DNA of 64,000 nt from Pedobacter frigiditerrae (GTDB lineage Bacteria; Bacteroidota; Bacteroidia; Sphingobacteriales; Sphingobacteriaceae): contig NZ_SJSK01000003.1 of NCBI RefSeq assembly GCF_004331645.1, positions 558,301 through 622,300 on the forward strand, in the 5' to 3' direction. A program made the position numbers and the translations under genes. Below are positions 44,116 to 52,698 of this stretch, piece after piece. The notes beneath the pieces are model-generated. The model searched no databases. It was not told the origin of the DNA and saw only the letters and a list, made by a program, of their open reading frames with translations. Within the stretch, counting starts at the first letter, position 1. The number at the start of each line of letters is the position of its first letter.

Positions 44116-45681
44116 ATGATTACCGATAACGAACAACAGGGACAAGGAAAATTTTCAGCTTCAGCACGTAAAAGTAGATTATCCACTTCTATGAATACCA
44201 TGGGTAAAATTCCACCTCAAGCTATTGACTTGGAAGAAGCTGTATTGGGTGCACTAATGCTGGAAAAAGATGCACTTTCTACCGTTATCGATATCTTAAA
44301 GCCTGAAGTTTTCTATGCTGAAGCACACAAAAAGATATTTGAGGCTATTCAAACCTTGTTTCAGAAATCTAAACCGGTAGATATTTTAACTGTAACTTCA
44401 GAGATGCGGACACAGGGTGTTTTAGAAATGGTTGGTGGTGCTTACTATATCACAAACTTAACTAACCGTGTTGCATCTGCGGCTAACATAGAATACCATG
44501 CTCGTATTATTTCTCAAAAATATATTCAACGTGAGTTGATAAGAATTTCTACCGAAATAATTACCAATGCTTACGAAGATACTACCGATATTTTCGATTT
44601 ATTAGACCACGCCGAGAAAAATTTATTTGATATCGCCCAAAATAACTTGCGTAGAGATACTCAAAAAATGGACGAGATTATTAAACAATCTTTAGCTACA
44701 CTTGAAGAATTACGCACAAAAACTGATGGTTTAACTGGAGTTCCATCTGGTTTTACCGATTTAGATAGAATTACTGGTGGTTGGCAAAAATCAGACTTGG
44801 TTATCATTGCAGCGAGACCAGCGATGGGTAAAACGGCTTTCGTACTTACTTGCGCAAGGAATGCAGCAGTTGACTTTAAAAGGCCTGTAGTTGTATTCTC
44901 TTTAGAGATGTCTTCTGTACAGTTGGTTAATCGTTTAATTTCAGGAGAAACCGAGATTGAGCAAGAAAAAATTAGAAAAGGTAATTTGGCAGAATGGGAA
45001 TGGCAACAACTGCATAGTAAAATTGGAACTTTAACAGAAGCCCCACTCCTAATTGATGATACACCAGCACTTAATATTTTCGAATTTAGAGCAAAATGCC
45101 GTAGGTTAAAAGCTCAATATGATATCCAATTAATCATTATCGATTATTTGCAATTAATGCATGGTAAAGGAGAAGGACAAAGTGGTGGTGGTAATCGTGA
45201 GCAAGAAATTGGCAGTATTTCTAGGGCATTAAAATCGGTGGCAAAGGAATTAGACGTTCCTGTATTGGCACTTTCGCAGTTAAGTCGTGCAGTAGAAAGT
45301 AGACCAGGGCCTAATGGTAAACGACCAATGCTTTCAGATTTACGTGAATCTGGCTCTATTGAGCAAGATGCGGATATGGTTCTGTTTTTATATAGACCAG
45401 AATATTATGGCTTAACTGAAGATGAGAATGGTCGTTCCATGGCTGGTGTTGGTGAGGTAATTATTGCTAAACACAGAAATGGTGAAACAGGTATTGTTCC
45501 ACTTCGCTTTATTGGTAAGTACGTTAAATTTGCTGATTTGGAAGATAATTTTGCGCCTCAGAATAGTTTTTCTTCTGAAAGTCAGATGATGCCTTCTCAA
45601 AACTTTGATAAACCATCTGGAAATGTAATCATTAGACCATCTAAAATGGATGACTTTAATGATGATGGAGCTCCTTTTTAA
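44116..45681 (+). CDS. dnaB: Replicative DNA helicase DnaB
   Basis: Hexameric 5'-3' helicase at the replication fork; 521 residues. The N-terminal collar domain begins at 'PPQAIDLEEAVLGALMLE' (about residue 33). The RecA-like domain has Walker A 'AARPAMGKTAF', 'LEMSSVQLVNRL', 'LIIIDYLQLM' (Walker B) and 'SQLSRAVESR', then 'LRESGSIEQDADMVLF' with the arginine finger region. No intein is present. The first 25 residues before 'MNTMGKIPP' are Ser/Gln-rich and poorly conserved, so initiation at 44191 is also possible. Confidence 0.97.
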   Translation: MITDNEQQGQGKFSASARKSRLSTSMNTMGKIPPQAIDLEEAVLGALMLEKDALSTVIDILKPEVFYAEAHKKIFEAIQTLFQKSKPVDILTVTSEMRTQGVLEMVGGAYYITNLTNRVASAANIEYHARIISQKYIQRELIRISTEIITNAYEDTTDIFDLLDHAEKNLFDIAQNNLRRDTQKMDEIIKQSLATLEELRTKTDGLTGVPSGFTDLDRITGGWQKSDLVIIAARPAMGKTAFVLTCARNAAVDFKRPVVVFSLEMSSVQLVNRLISGETEIEQEKIRKGNLAEWEWQQLHSKIGTLTEAPLLIDDTPALNIFEFRAKCRRLKAQYDIQLIIIDYLQLMHGKGEGQSGGGNREQEIGSISRALKSVAKELDVPVLALSQLSRAVESRPGPNGKRPMLSDLRESGSIEQDADMVLFLYRPEYYGLTEDENGRSMAGVGEVIIAKHRNGETGIVPLRFIGKYVKFADLEDNFAPQNSFSSESQMMPSQNFDKPSGNVIIRPSKMDDFNDDGAPF

Positions 45682-45777
45682 GATTTTAAGAAAAATAACC
45701 TTAGAACAGGTTACTTAGTCAGTCCTTCTTTTCAATCAGCCTTATATAACAAAGTTTAATCTTTTGGCTAGGCCTGT

Positions 45778-46977
45778 TTATACAAAATACCCTAAAACTA
45801 TCCCTGCTAAAATAATATAAGGCGGACTAACCTTAGTGAAATTTAGCGTTAAGAAGGTTCCTAAAATCAATGTTATTGGAAACCATTCAAATCCAATCGG
45901 CTTTGCTAATAGAATAAACGCGGCGATAATAAAGCCAACACTTACCGCATTTATACCAGACAGCGATTTTTTTATTCTTGTTATTTTCTTCAAGTCATCC
46001 CAAAAAGGAACAATAAATAGCACCAAAATAAGACCAGGTAAATTGATACCTAAAACAGCTAAGCCTCCACCAAAAATTTGCCCAACAACCCCATAACCAC
46101 CCTGTTTCATACTCAGAGCCCCCAAATAACTTGAAAATGAAAATGTAGGGCCAGGCAAAATTTGTTGTAAAGCAAAACCAGAAATAAAATCAGATTGTAA
46201 GAGGTAATGCTTCATCTCTACAAATTCTGTAAACATAAGTGGCACTAAAACTTGCCCTCCACCAAAAACAAAAATCCCGTTACGGTAAAAATTTTCAAAT
46301 AACCTAATAGGCAAACTGAAAGGTGAGGTTCTATTAATAATCGCTCCTAACATTGCCATTACTAATAAAACGCCGATAAAATAAGATAGCTTTCGAGGAT
46401 TAATGTTTGCAAATAATCTAACTCGTATTTGAGCTTCATCTGATGGTGTACCAATAGCGGAAGAAACCATCCCCCCCACTAAAATTGCAATTGGAAATAC
46501 ATAGGCATTCTTTAAAACTAAAGTTGCTATAACAGCACCAAAAGCAAGAAACATAGAGATTTCATTAACTAGAACTTTTCTACCTAACTTAAAAGCACCA
46601 TAAGCTACAATTCCCAAGGTAATTGGATGTATATACTTTAAAATCTCTTGAAACTTTTCTTTTTGGTCTAACATTGCATAGCTAATTGCCGCCAAAGTCA
46701 TTATTGCTGCAGATGGAATAATCCAGATTAAAAACGTAATAATCGCCAATTTTAATCCGCCTACCTTGTAACCAATACCAACCAATGTTTGTGTAGAAGC
46801 CGGGCCAGGTAAAACTTGCGCTAATGCATTAAGTTCCAGTAATTCTTCTTCTGAAATAAAATGATTGCTTTTTACAAAGTATCTTAACAACAGAGAAATA
46901 TGTGCCTGTGCTCCTCCAAAAGCAGTGAAAGTAAAAAATATTACATTTCTAATAAACAAGAGTTGTCTTTTCGCCAT
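45778..46977 (-). CDS. chrA: Chromate transporter (CHR family, two-domain)
   Basis: Inner-membrane protein of 399 residues with two homologous halves: first 'FFTFTAFGGAQAHISLL' and 'LPGPASTQTLVGIGYKVGG', second 'FVFGGGQVLVPLM' and 'LQQILPGPTFSFSSYLG'. Each half has the FGG and PGP motifs of the CHR family, which exports chromate. Whether chromate is the true substrate here is not known; no chromate reductase or regulator is near. It starts 29 bp after the TPR gene stop, same strand. Confidence 0.92.
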   Translation of the reverse strand: MAKRQLLFIRNVIFFTFTAFGGAQAHISLLLRYFVKSNHFISEEELLELNALAQVLPGPASTQTLVGIGYKVGGLKLAIITFLIWIIPSAAIMTLAAISYAMLDQKEKFQEILKYIHPITLGIVAYGAFKLGRKVLVNEISMFLAFGAVIATLVLKNAYVFPIAILVGGMVSSAIGTPSDEAQIRVRLFANINPRKLSYFIGVLLVMAMLGAIINRTSPFSLPIRLFENFYRNGIFVFGGGQVLVPLMFTEFVEMKHYLLQSDFISGFALQQILPGPTFSFSSYLGALSMKQGGYGVVGQIFGGGLAVLGINLPGLILVLFIVPFWDDLKKITRIKKSLSGINAVSVGFIIAAFILLAKPIGFEWFPITLILGTFLTLNFTKVSPPYIILAGIVLGYFV

Positions 46978-46982
46978 ATCAT

Positions 46983-47009
46983 TAAGCCCCTTTAGGGGTT
47001 TGGGGCTTA
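46983..47009. repeat. GC-rich hairpin between the TPR and chrA genes
   Basis: TAAGCCCC (46983-46990) pairs with GGGGCTTA (47002-47009), and an inner CCCC...GGGG alternative exists at 46987-46998. It includes the TPR gene's stop codon. No T-run follows, so it resembles a common dispersed 'CCCCTAAAGGGG' palindrome rather than a terminator. Confidence 0.55.
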
Positions 47010-47342
47010 GTCATCTTCATAATCTAAACCAGCTGCAGAATTATATGCTCCCTGTAATTCTGAAAGCGCATGCGTATCTCTTTTAGCTCTCGCACTTGCC
47101 ATTCCTTTTTGGTAAATATCAATTGCTTTATCTTTTTCACCAGTTTTTTCATACAACTTACCAAGGTGATAATAAGTACCCACATAAGTTGGATGGTAAT
47201 TTACCAGTTTTAAATAATAGGCAAATGCATTATCTGTGTCATTTAACGAATTGTATTCTGTAGCCAAAGCATATAAAATAAAGCTATCGTTAGGTTCGTT
47301 CTCAAAAAACTCTAATAACTTAGTCAATCGTGTATTTTGCAT
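47007..47342 (-). CDS. Small TPR protein
   Basis: 111 residues of helical repeats with TPR signature positions: 'FILYALATEYNSLNDTDNAFAYYLKLVNYHPTY' and 'TYYHLGKLYEKTGEKDKAIDIYQKGM' (each in parts), then a closing helix and acidic end ('DYEDD'). No signal peptide, so a cytosolic protein-protein scaffold; partner unknown. Co-directional with chrA, divergent from etfB. Confidence 0.85.
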   Translation of the reverse strand: MQNTRLTKLLEFFENEPNDSFILYALATEYNSLNDTDNAFAYYLKLVNYHPTYVGTYYHLGKLYEKTGEKDKAIDIYQKGMASARAKRDTHALSELQGAYNSAAGLDYEDD

Positions 47343-47364
47343 TTTAAATCCCTGCTTTTTTAAT

Positions 47365-47372
47365 TAGATTTG
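47365..47372 (+). promoter_or_regulatory. Putative -7 promoter box for the etfB-etfA operon
   Basis: TAGATTTG fits TAnnTTTG, giving an approximately 75-nt leader to the etfB ATG at 47453. Confidence 0.4.
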
Positions 47373-47452
47373 CACAAAGACAATTTAAGAAAATCATCGT
47401 CGTATTAATATTGCTGATGTTGGTTTTCACAACTTTAATCAAATATATACTT

Positions 47453-48190
47453 ATGAAAATATTAGTTTGTATTAGTAATGTACCAGACACAACGACAAAA
47501 ATAACTTTTACTAACGATAATACACAATTCAACACGGCAGGTGTACAATTTATTGTAAACCCATACGACGAGATTGCATTATCAAGAGCTATTGAACTTT
47601 GTGAAGGTGGTAAAGGAACAGTAACTGTTATTAATGTTGGAGAAGTTGCAACAGAACCTACCATTAGAAAAGCCCTTGCCATTGGAGCTGATGATGCAGT
47701 TAGGGTTAATGCGGCACCTCGAGATGCTTATTTTACTGCTTATCAAATTGCAGAATATGCCAAAGCAAATGATTTTGACGCCATATTATGTGGAAGGGAA
47801 TCAATAGATTATAATGGCTCTCAAGTTGCTGCCATGATTGGCGAATTTTTAGATATTCCTTCTATTTCAATTATTAAAAAATTAGACTTTGATGGAACTA
47901 CTGCAACTATTGAAAGAGAAATTGAAGGGGGAAAAGAAGTTGTTTCTGTAACAGGAAAGTTTGTAGCGAGCTGTGCTGAAGGAACTGCAGAAGCGAAAAT
48001 CCCAAATATGAGAGGAATTATGTCTGCAAGAACTAAACCTTTAACTGTTTTAGAAGCAGTTGCTATCGAAGAATTAGGTAAAGTAACAAAATTCGAAACA
48101 CCAGCCCCTCGTGGCGCTGTTAAATTAATTCCTGCTGAAAGTGCAGAAGATTTAATAAGTTTATTGCATAGCGAAGCAAAAGTAATATAA
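47453..48190 (+). CDS. etfB: Electron transfer flavoprotein beta subunit
   Basis: Small subunit of the ETF heterodimer, which moves electrons from acyl-CoA and other dehydrogenases to the quinone pool; it binds AMP. 245 residues from ATG 47453 ('MKILVCISNVPDTT'); the frame is open upstream to 47411, but the conserved N-terminus starts here. 'NPYDEIALSRAIEL', 'GADDAVRVN', 'DAILCGRESIDYNGSQV' and 'GGKEVVSV' are family segments. etfA follows after 131 bp. Confidence 0.96.
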   Translation: MKILVCISNVPDTTTKITFTNDNTQFNTAGVQFIVNPYDEIALSRAIELCEGGKGTVTVINVGEVATEPTIRKALAIGADDAVRVNAAPRDAYFTAYQIAEYAKANDFDAILCGRESIDYNGSQVAAMIGEFLDIPSISIIKKLDFDGTTATIEREIEGGKEVVSVTGKFVASCAEGTAEAKIPNMRGIMSARTKPLTVLEAVAIEELGKVTKFETPAPRGAVKLIPAESAEDLISLLHSEAKVI

Positions 48191-48321
48191 GGTAGAGTTG
48201 TAAAGATGAGAAGTTGTTTGTCATCTTTAACGTAGATAATCATTTAATTAAGTGTCTTTGTAGGTCAATTTAAGTAACAGCTTAACGACTCAACAACAGA
48301 ACATCTAAACAAAAAGAATAT

Positions 48322-49290
48322 ATGTCAGTATTAGTATATGTAGAACAAGTTGATGGTAAATTTAAGAAATCTGTTTTTGAAGCAGTTTCTTATGCAAAAG
48401 CCATCGCAGATAATCAAAATACAAGCTTAACGGCAATCTCTATAGGGAATGTGGCCGAAAGCGATTTAAAAGAATTGGGAAAATACGGTGCATCTAAAGT
48501 TTTAAATGTTGCAACTGACCAATTAAAAACTTTTGTAAATCAAGCGTATGCTGCAGTAATTGCGGAAGCAGCTACAAAAGAAGGTTCTAATATTGTTGTT
48601 TTATCTAACTCTTTCTCTGGTAAAGGTTTATCTCCACGAGTTGCAGTAAAGCTTAAAGCTGGTTTAGTAGATGGAGCTGTTGAATTACCAAATTTTGATG
48701 GTGGTTTTTCTGTTAAAAAAACTGCCTTTTCTGGTAAAGCTTTTGCAGTTACATCATTAACATCTGCAAACAAAGTGATTGCTTTAAACCCAAATGCTTT
48801 TGGTGTAAAAGAAAATCCTGCAGATGCAGTAATCGAAAACTTTAGTCCAGAGGTTAAGGCTACAGATTTAACCGCAATTGTTAAAGAAATTGTTAGGGCA
48901 ACTAACAAAGTATCATTGCCAGATGCAGAATTAGTAGTATCTGCTGGTAGAGGATTAAAAGGTCCAGAAAACTGGGGAATGATTGAAGAATTAGCTGACC
49001 TATTAGGTGCAGCAACAGCTTGTTCAAAACCAGTTTCCGATGCAGATTGGAGACCACATTCAGAACACGTTGGACAAACAGGAATAGCAATTAGCCCTAA
49101 TTTATACATTGCAATAGGTATTTCTGGTGCTATTCAGCATTTAGCTGGAGTAAGTTCATCGAAAGTTATCGTGGTTATCAATAAAGACCCAGAAGCTCCA
49201 TTCTTTAAGGTAGCGGATTATGGTATTGTTGGTGATGCATTTGAAGTTGTTCCAAAAATAATTGCTGCTTTAAAAGCACATAAAGGATAA
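48322..49290 (+). CDS. etfA: Electron transfer flavoprotein alpha subunit
   Basis: FAD-binding subunit of ETF, 322 residues. The C-terminal domain has the FAD signature 'SAGRGLKGPENW', 'LGAATACSKPVSDADW', 'QTGIAISPNLYIAIGISGAIQHLAG' and 'VINKDPEAPFFKVADYGIVGD' (each in parts). The N-terminal domain contacts EtfB. Co-directional with etfB; the 131-bp spacer shows no terminator. Confidence 0.97.
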   Translation: MSVLVYVEQVDGKFKKSVFEAVSYAKAIADNQNTSLTAISIGNVAESDLKELGKYGASKVLNVATDQLKTFVNQAYAAVIAEAATKEGSNIVVLSNSFSGKGLSPRVAVKLKAGLVDGAVELPNFDGGFSVKKTAFSGKAFAVTSLTSANKVIALNPNAFGVKENPADAVIENFSPEVKATDLTAIVKEIVRATNKVSLPDAELVVSAGRGLKGPENWGMIEELADLLGAATACSKPVSDADWRPHSEHVGQTGIAISPNLYIAIGISGAIQHLAGVSSSKVIVVINKDPEAPFFKVADYGIVGDAFEVVPKIIAALKAHKG

Positions 49291-49297
49291 TATAAAT

Positions 49298-49379
49298 TTG
49301 TCATCCGGAGCTTGCCGAAGCCTGCCTGCCGGACAGGCAGGGATTGTTGAAGATATTTCGACAAGCTCAATATGACAAT
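49298..49379. repeat. Palindromic element after etfA with a nested perfect hairpin
   Basis: Outer ends 'ttgtcatccggagcttgccg' and 'cgacaagctcaatatgacaa' are imperfect inverse complements. Inside, CCTGCCTG (49321-49328) pairs perfectly with CAGGCAGG (49334-49341) across 'ccgga'. It differs from the GTCATTGCGAG copies but has the same build and intergenic position. Confidence 0.65.
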
Positions 49380-49387
49380 CTAATGCT

Positions 49388-50002
49388 ATGAAAAAAGTAA
49401 AACTCGATATAGTTGGTCTATCTTACAGCCAAACACAGTCTGGTGCTTATGCCCTAGTTTTGGGCGAAGTAAATGGGCGCAGACGATTGCCTATCATTAT
49501 TGGTGCGTTTGAGGCTCAGGCAATTGCTATTGAAATTGAGAAGATGACTCCTACCCGTCCGCTTACGCATGATCTTTTCAAAACATTTGCTCAAGCTTAC
49601 CATATCGAAATTCAAGAAATCATTATTTATAATTTAGTTGATGGCGTTTTCTTTGCCAAGCTAATTTGCAGTGACGGAGAAACTACACAAGAAATTGATG
49701 CAAGAACTTCTGATGCAATTGCTTTAGCCGTAAGGTTTAATGCCATCATTTACACTTATGAATTTATTTTGTCCTCTGCTGGAATTGTAATTGAGGGAAA
49801 TGATTTTCTGTTCTTGGAAAATATGGAATCAATTGCAAAGGAACAAAGTACTGAAGATATGCCCACTTCAATCCCAGTTTCTGGTTATCAAGGTTTAACT
49901 GATGAAGAATTACAACAAAAACTGGAAGAAGCATTGGCTGAAGAGGCTTATGAAAAAGCAGCTCGTATTAGAGACGAATTGAATAAAAGAAATTCAGCCT
50001 AA
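49388..50002 (+). CDS. Bifunctional nuclease (DUF151) with C-terminal UVR motif
   Basis: 204 residues: an N-terminal bifunctional nuclease domain ('GEVNGRRRLPIIIGAFEAQAIAIE', 'PTRPLTHDLF', 'DARTSDAIALAVRF', given in parts), then a linker and a UvrB/UvrC-type helical motif ('EEALAEEAYEKAARIRDELN'). DUF151 proteins have shown RNase/DNase activity in plants and bacteria. The UVR addition is usual in Bacteroidota. No signal peptide. It lies after etfA and the palindromic element; possible co-transcription. Confidence 0.9.
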   Translation: MKKVKLDIVGLSYSQTQSGAYALVLGEVNGRRRLPIIIGAFEAQAIAIEIEKMTPTRPLTHDLFKTFAQAYHIEIQEIIIYNLVDGVFFAKLICSDGETTQEIDARTSDAIALAVRFNAIIYTYEFILSSAGIVIEGNDFLFLENMESIAKEQSTEDMPTSIPVSGYQGLTDEELQQKLEEALAEEAYEKAARIRDELNKRNSA

Positions 50003-50122
50003 TTATTTATAAGTTTTCTATTTTTTCACCTAATTGTTCAACAAACACCCGAACAATCACGTTTTTGTCCACATTTTCACTACCTATATAGTTATTGTTT
50101 CAAAATAATTATAACTTACAGC

Positions 50123-50130
50123 TACTTTTG
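50123..50130 (+). promoter_or_regulatory. Putative -7 promoter box for the nucleoside transporter gene
   Basis: TACTTTTG fits TAnnTTTG; it ends 21 bp before the ATG at 50152. Confidence 0.45.
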
Positions 50131-50151
50131 AACTAAACAAAACTAGCTTAT

Positions 50152-51537
50152 ATGAATATCAAGTTTCGCTTAACCATCATGAGTTTCATGCAATTTTTTG
50201 TATGGGGCGCATGGCTAATTACTATTGCAAACTATTGGTTTGGCACTAAACAATGGGATGGTGCACAATTCGGATTAATTTTTGCAACTATGGGTTTTGC
50301 ATCTTTATTTATGCCTACAATTACTGGTATAATTGCAGATAAGTGGATTAATGCAGAGAAGCTTTATGGCATACTTCATATTCTTTATGCGGCGACTTTA
50401 ATTTATATTCCTCAAGTAGAAACACCCAATGAATTTTTCTGGACCATATTTTTGGCCATGTGCTTTTACATGCCAACTATTTCATTAAGTAATTCTATTT
50501 CTTACACTACATTAAAATCAAGCAACTTAGATGTGGTAAAGGACTTTCCTCCTATTAGAGTTTGGGGAACCGTAGGCTTTATTGCAGCTATGTGGATTAC
50601 AAATTTAACAGGGAGTAAAGCAAGTGCAAATCAATTTTATATTGCAGGTATTGCAGCTTTAGGCCTAGGTTTGTATTCATTTTCATTACCAAAATGTCCT
50701 CCATCTAAACTATTGGAGGAAAAATCAACAATTTTCCAAAAATTTGGATTAGATGCATTTAAGTTATTTGCAGATTATAAAATGGCGTTATTTTTTATCT
50801 TTTCCATGTTTTTGGGAGGAGCTTTACAATTAACAAATGCTTATGGAGACGTTTTTCTAGATGAGTTTAAGTTATTTCCAGTTTATGCTGAATCATTTGT
50901 AATTAAGTACTCAACCATTATCATGTCTATTTCTCAGGTTTCTGAGACTTTATTCATTTTAGCAATACCATTTTTCTTAAAACGATTTGGAATTAAAAAG
51001 GTAATGGTAATTGCCATGCTTGCTTGGGTATTTCGTTTTGGATTATTCGCTTATGGAGACCCTGCGGGAAATCTTTGGATGATTGTATTTTCGTGTGTGG
51101 TTTATGGAATGGCGTTTGACTTTTTCAATATTTCGGGTTCTTTGTTTGTAGAAACTTCTACAACTGCTAAAACTCGTTCATCTGCACAAGGATTATTCAT
51201 GATGATGACTAATGGTTTTGGCGCGGTATTAGGAAGTATTGTTTCTGGTTGGATGATTCAGAAATATTTTACCAAAGCATATACAGACATCCAATCATTA
51301 GCTGATCACGTTGGCTCTACTTCAAACGACAAACACTTGCTTAAATTTTTAGGTGATAAAGGAATTAACGTATTAGAAAATGGCAATTTAAGTAGAGCTT
51401 TAGACGTAAAGGATTGGCATACTATCTGGCTTTCATTTACTATTTATGCCTTAGTAATTACCGTTTTATTTATGATATTCTTTAAACACAAACATACTAG
51501 AGCAGAAGTTGAAGCAATTGAAAAGATAAGCCATTAA
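50152..51537 (+). CDS. Nucleoside:proton symporter-like MFS transporter (NupG family)
   Basis: Twelve-segment transporter of 461 residues. The N-terminus 'RLTIMSFMQFFVWGAWLITIANYW' (in parts) and 'FGLIFATMGFASLFMPTITGIIADKW' are typical of the NupG/XapB nucleoside permease family, as is 'RVWGTVGFIAAMW'. Expected to import nucleosides by proton symport; specificity is not visible. A polar insert of about 50 residues precedes the last membrane helix. The DUF3667 pair follows at 25 bp. Confidence 0.9.
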   Translation: MNIKFRLTIMSFMQFFVWGAWLITIANYWFGTKQWDGAQFGLIFATMGFASLFMPTITGIIADKWINAEKLYGILHILYAATLIYIPQVETPNEFFWTIFLAMCFYMPTISLSNSISYTTLKSSNLDVVKDFPPIRVWGTVGFIAAMWITNLTGSKASANQFYIAGIAALGLGLYSFSLPKCPPSKLLEEKSTIFQKFGLDAFKLFADYKMALFFIFSMFLGGALQLTNAYGDVFLDEFKLFPVYAESFVIKYSTIIMSISQVSETLFILAIPFFLKRFGIKKVMVIAMLAWVFRFGLFAYGDPAGNLWMIVFSCVVYGMAFDFFNISGSLFVETSTTAKTRSSAQGLFMMMTNGFGAVLGSIVSGWMIQKYFTKAYTDIQSLADHVGSTSNDKHLLKFLGDKGINVLENGNLSRALDVKDWHTIWLSFTIYALVITVLFMIFFKHKHTRAEVEAIEKISH

Positions 51538-51562
51538 TTAATCCAGATTCCCTTTTATATCA

Positions 51563-52687
51563 ATGTCATCCGTAAAACTTAGAAAAGAAAAAGACTGCCT
51601 AAACTGTGGTCATATTGTTGAAGAGAATTTTTGCCCTAAATGTGGTCAAGAAAATATAGTAACCAAAGAGGATGCCTTCCATATGGTAACTCACGCCATT
51701 GCAGATTATTTTCATTTTGAGCATAAGTTTTTTGGAACTATTGGCCCATTACTTTTAAAACCAGGTAGGCTAACAAAAGAATATGTTGCAGGCAAAAGAA
51801 TGTCCTCCATCCACCCTATTCGCTTGTACATTTTTATAAGTATTGTATTTTTCTTGGTGGTTTTGGGCGGTAAAAAATTTGGAGAGAATAGTGCTGAAGG
51901 AAAGGAAGATAAAAACACGACTGCTGATACTACAAAAACTGTTTCGAAGCCAAAAGATACAGTAGTAAAGAAACAACTTACTGCAGCACAAATAAATGAG
52001 ATTAAAGAAAGTTTAAAATATGTACCTAATGGTAATGGTTTACGTGACAGTATTATTAAAAAAGCCATAGCTGAAGAAGAATCTGGCAAAGCCAAAGATG
52101 ACAATGGTGGTATTAGATTTGGAAAGGGAAAAAAGAAAGGTTTTTCTAACAAATGGGCTACTAAAGATACATCGGTTGTACAATATGAAAAAAACCAAGC
52201 AACCTTGGCTAAAGATAAAAGAGATGGTTTTATTAAACACTATTTTATTAAGAGAACGATCGAACTAGACAAGTATGAAAATCCGGAAGAGAAATTTTTA
52301 GAAGATTTTATACACAACATCCCTAAGATGATGTTCTTGTTGTTACCGATGTTTGCCTTAATTTTAAAATTAGTCTACATCAATAAAAAGAGGTATTACT
52401 ACGAACATTTAATCTATTCATTCCATCTACATTCGGCAATTTTCTTGAGCATTTTAGCTACGATGTTATTGCAATGGTTATTTGGTTTTATATATGATAT
52501 TGATGCATGGTTGGGTATTTTATGTGCCATTTATATTATTTGGTATATCTACCGATCTTTGAGAACTTTTTATGGTAGCACAAGGTGGATAACTGTACTG
52601 AAAATGTTTTTCTTAAGCTTTGCATACAACATTGTACTTACCATTTGTTTCTTAATTGTTATAGCGGTAAGCTTTGTAACGATTTAA
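51563..52687 (+). CDS. DUF3667 domain membrane protein (first of tandem pair)
   Basis: 374 residues: N-terminal zinc ribbon with 'CLNCG' and 'CPKCGQ', the DUF3667 core ('DYFHFEHKFFGTIGPLLLKP', 'YVAGKRMSSIHPIRLYIF') leading into a membrane helix (about 92-110), a long charged cytosolic or periplasmic region rich in Lys/Glu (about 115-245), and a C-terminal block of three or four membrane helices from 258 on. Function of DUF3667 is unknown. The next gene, 11 bp on, is its paralogue. Confidence 0.88.
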   Translation: MSSVKLRKEKDCLNCGHIVEENFCPKCGQENIVTKEDAFHMVTHAIADYFHFEHKFFGTIGPLLLKPGRLTKEYVAGKRMSSIHPIRLYIFISIVFFLVVLGGKKFGENSAEGKEDKNTTADTTKTVSKPKDTVVKKQLTAAQINEIKESLKYVPNGNGLRDSIIKKAIAEEESGKAKDDNGGIRFGKGKKKGFSNKWATKDTSVVQYEKNQATLAKDKRDGFIKHYFIKRTIELDKYENPEEKFLEDFIHNIPKMMFLLLPMFALILKLVYINKKRYYYEHLIYSFHLHSAIFLSILATMLLQWLFGFIYDIDAWLGILCAIYIIWYIYRSLRTFYGSTRWITVLKMFFLSFAYNIVLTICFLIVIAVSFVTI

Positions 52688-52698
52688 CACACTAAAAT

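Noticed and set aside
48540..49109. Long minus-strand ORF opposite etfA (189 codons)
   Set aside because: Shadow of a strongly conserved gene; no recognisable domain and composition that mirrors etfA codons.
51712..52152. Minus-strand ORF of 146 codons opposite the first DUF3667 gene
   Set aside because: Antisense to a conserved gene with a Phe/Ser-rich shadow composition.
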